From Bacteroidota bacterium (lineage in GTDB: Bacteria; Bacteroidota; Bacteroidia; Bacteroidales; JAAUTT01), in assembly GCA_023429135.1 (NCBI GenBank), contig JAEYWD010000038.1, forward strand, positions 1-23,382: a stretch of DNA of 23,382 nt. Reading direction: 5' to 3'. The notes beneath the pieces were generated by a model, which saw only the letters and a program-made list of their open reading frames with translations, did not search any database and had not been told where the DNA came from. Of the stretch, positions 22,145 to 23,382 are shown one piece after another. The position numbers were made by a program, and so were the translations under genes. Positions within the stretch are counted from its first letter, which is position 1; each line of letters starts with the position of its first letter.

Positions 22145-23382
22145 ATGTTTAAAAGATATTTGATTACTTCGGCTTTGCCTTATGCAAACGGTCCGGTTCA
22201 CATAGGACACCTTGCAGGCGTATATGTTCCTGCAGATATTTACGTACGTTACCTCCGCCTCAGGAAACGCGATGTACTGTTTATCGGAGGATCGGACGAA
22301 CACGGGGTGCCCATCACCATCAAAGCCCGCCAGGAGAACGTAACTCCTCAGGATGTGGTGGATAAGTATCACAATATCATAAAAAAATCGTTCGAGGAAT
22401 TTGGCATTTCGTTCGATGTTTATTCCCGCACCACTTCAAAAGTTCATTACGAAACAGCTTCTGGTTTCTTCCGGAAACTTTACGATAACAACCAGTTTAT
22501 CGAAAAAACTACCGAACAGTTTTACGACGAAGAGGTAAAGCAGTTCCTGGCCGACCGCTACATTACCGGAACCTGCCCGGTGTGCAGCAACGAAAATGCA
22601 TATGGCGACCAATGCGAAAAATGCGGTTCGTCGCTTAATGCCACCGATCTGGTAAACCCGCGTTCCACCCTCAGCGGCAGCGTTCCCGTGCTTCGCGAAA
22701 CCAAACACTGGTTTCTGCCTTTGGATCAATACGAAGGTTTTCTGCGTAAATGGATACTGGAAGATAATACCGATTGGAAAGCCAATGTTTACGGACAATG
22801 CAAATCCTGGCTCGACCAGGGTTTACAGCCGCGTGCCGTAAGCCGCGACCTCGACTGGGGTATTCCGGTTCCCGTGGACGGTGCCGCCGGAAAGGTGCTC
22901 TACGTATGGTTCGATGCTCCTATCGGATATATCTCGGCAACCAAAGAACTTACCCCCCATTGGGAAAAATACTGGAAGGACAAGGAATCGAAGCTCGTTC
23001 ATTTTATCGGGAAAGACAATATTGTTTTCCATTGCATCATTTTCCCGGCCATGTTAAAGGCTGAGGGAACTTATATCCTGCCCGACAATGTTCCGGCTAA
23101 CGAGTTCCTTAACCTCGAAGGCGATAAAATATCCACTTCGCGCAATTGGGCAGTTTGGCTGCATGAGTACCTGGTGGACTTCAAAGGCAAGGAGGATGTG
23201 CTTCGTTACGTACTTTGCGCCAACATGCCCGAAACCAAGGACAACGACTTCACCTGGAAAGATTTCCAGACCCGCAACAACAGCGAGCTGGTTGCTATTT
23301 TTGGCAACTTTGTAAACCGTGCCCTGGTACTCACCCAAAAATATTTCGGAGGAAAAGTGCCTTCATCTGCAGCAGCTACAGC
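22145..23382 (+). CDS. metG: Methionyl-tRNA synthetase (partial, C-terminus off the right edge)
   Basis: MetRS charges tRNA-Met with methionine. About 412 residues are present; the anticodon-binding and any C-terminal tRNA-binding domains lie beyond the window. The class I signature HIGH is at residues 19-22 (NGPVHIGHL). A zinc knuckle in the connective peptide has CPVC (144-147) and CEKC (157-160). The KMSKS loop reads KISTS at 328-332 (LEGDKISTSRNWAVW), a variant I associate with the MetRS type of Bacteroidota. The gene is divergent from the LD-carboxypeptidase gene, with a promoter element at 22116-22123. Confidence 0.96.
   Translation, partial: MFKRYLITSALPYANGPVHIGHLAGVYVPADIYVRYLRLRKRDVLFIGGSDEHGVPITIKARQENVTPQDVVDKYHNIIKKSFEEFGISFDVYSRTTSKVHYETASGFFRKLYDNNQFIEKTTEQFYDEEVKQFLADRYITGTCPVCSNENAYGDQCEKCGSSLNATDLVNPRSTLSGSVPVLRETKHWFLPLDQYEGFLRKWILEDNTDWKANVYGQCKSWLDQGLQPRAVSRDLDWGIPVPVDGAAGKVLYVWFDAPIGYISATKELTPHWEKYWKDKESKLVHFIGKDNIVFHCIIFPAMLKAEGTYILPDNVPANEFLNLEGDKISTSRNWAVWLHEYLVDFKGKEDVLRYVLCANMPETKDNDFTWKDFQTRNNSELVAIFGNFVNRALVLTQKYFGGKVPSSAAAT

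Noticed and set aside
23117..23145. KISTS as a broken KMSKS motif in metG
   Set aside because: The loop sits in a conserved context (LEGDKISTSRNWAVW), and I regard it as a normal variant for this MetRS type rather than a defect.

Overview
The window looks like a stretch of a Bacteroidota chromosome, most likely order Bacteroidales or a close relative. Supporting signs are the AT-rich leaders without strong Shine-Dalgarno sequences, several promoters of the Bacteroidetes type (TTTG, about 19 bases, TAnnTTTG), a type IX-secretion-like module in a large secreted protein, and the protein families present (pyrophosphate-driven ion pump, DUF4142, DUF4412, YraN). I did not determine genus or family. 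I saw no tRNA, rRNA, CRISPR array, insertion sequence or phage gene. Both ends cut a gene: hppA on the left and metG on the right.

Layout. 1-3730: membrane pyrophosphatase (partial), a DUF2461 protein, IspD of the MEP isoprenoid pathway, and a small membrane protein. 3820-9595: a stress-flavoured block. A leftward set (DUF2892/SRPBCC protein, FAD oxidoreductase with C-terminal Rieske domain, DUF4142 lipoprotein) faces a rightward set (manganese catalase, DsbA-fold protein, isoaspartyl peptidase) across a 325-base shared regulatory region. 9604-11852: a secreted DUF4412-like protein, YraN, a MmcQ/YjbR protein and a DUF502 membrane protein. 11921-12495: a compact DUF433/DUF5615 toxin-antitoxin pair with its own promoter. 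12540-15161: a large secreted glycosidase-like protein. 15370-17201: a 48-residue charged protein missed by length cut-offs, an MscS-type channel, a small secreted protein and a possible 60-residue ORF. 17203-20907: cyanophycin synthetase and cyanophycinase, divergently arranged. 21104-22009: an LD-carboxypeptidase. 22145-end: methionyl-tRNA synthetase.

How the genes may work together. The clearest system is cyanophycin storage. CphA polymerises aspartate and arginine into a nitrogen-rich polymer, and CphB cuts it to beta-Asp-Arg dipeptides. The isoaspartyl peptidase at 8678-9595 belongs to a family able to split such dipeptides, so a complete synthesis and recycling route may lie within 12 kb, although that third gene sits in the catalase operon. 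The catalase/Rieske/DUF4142 block suggests oxidative or envelope stress protection. The cyanophycin system is known biology found here in an unusual host group. I do not see a clearly undescribed multi-gene system. The least explained items are a heptameric intergenic repeat beside two promoters, palindromic elements downstream of cphB, a T9SS-like module at the wrong end of a secreted enzyme, and the small ORFs around the MscS and cphA genes.

Several start codons were placed downstream of the longest open frame because a promoter, a repeat or family length argues for it (DUF2461, catalase, DUF4412, YraN, MmcQ, DUF502, DUF433, glycosidase, CphB).
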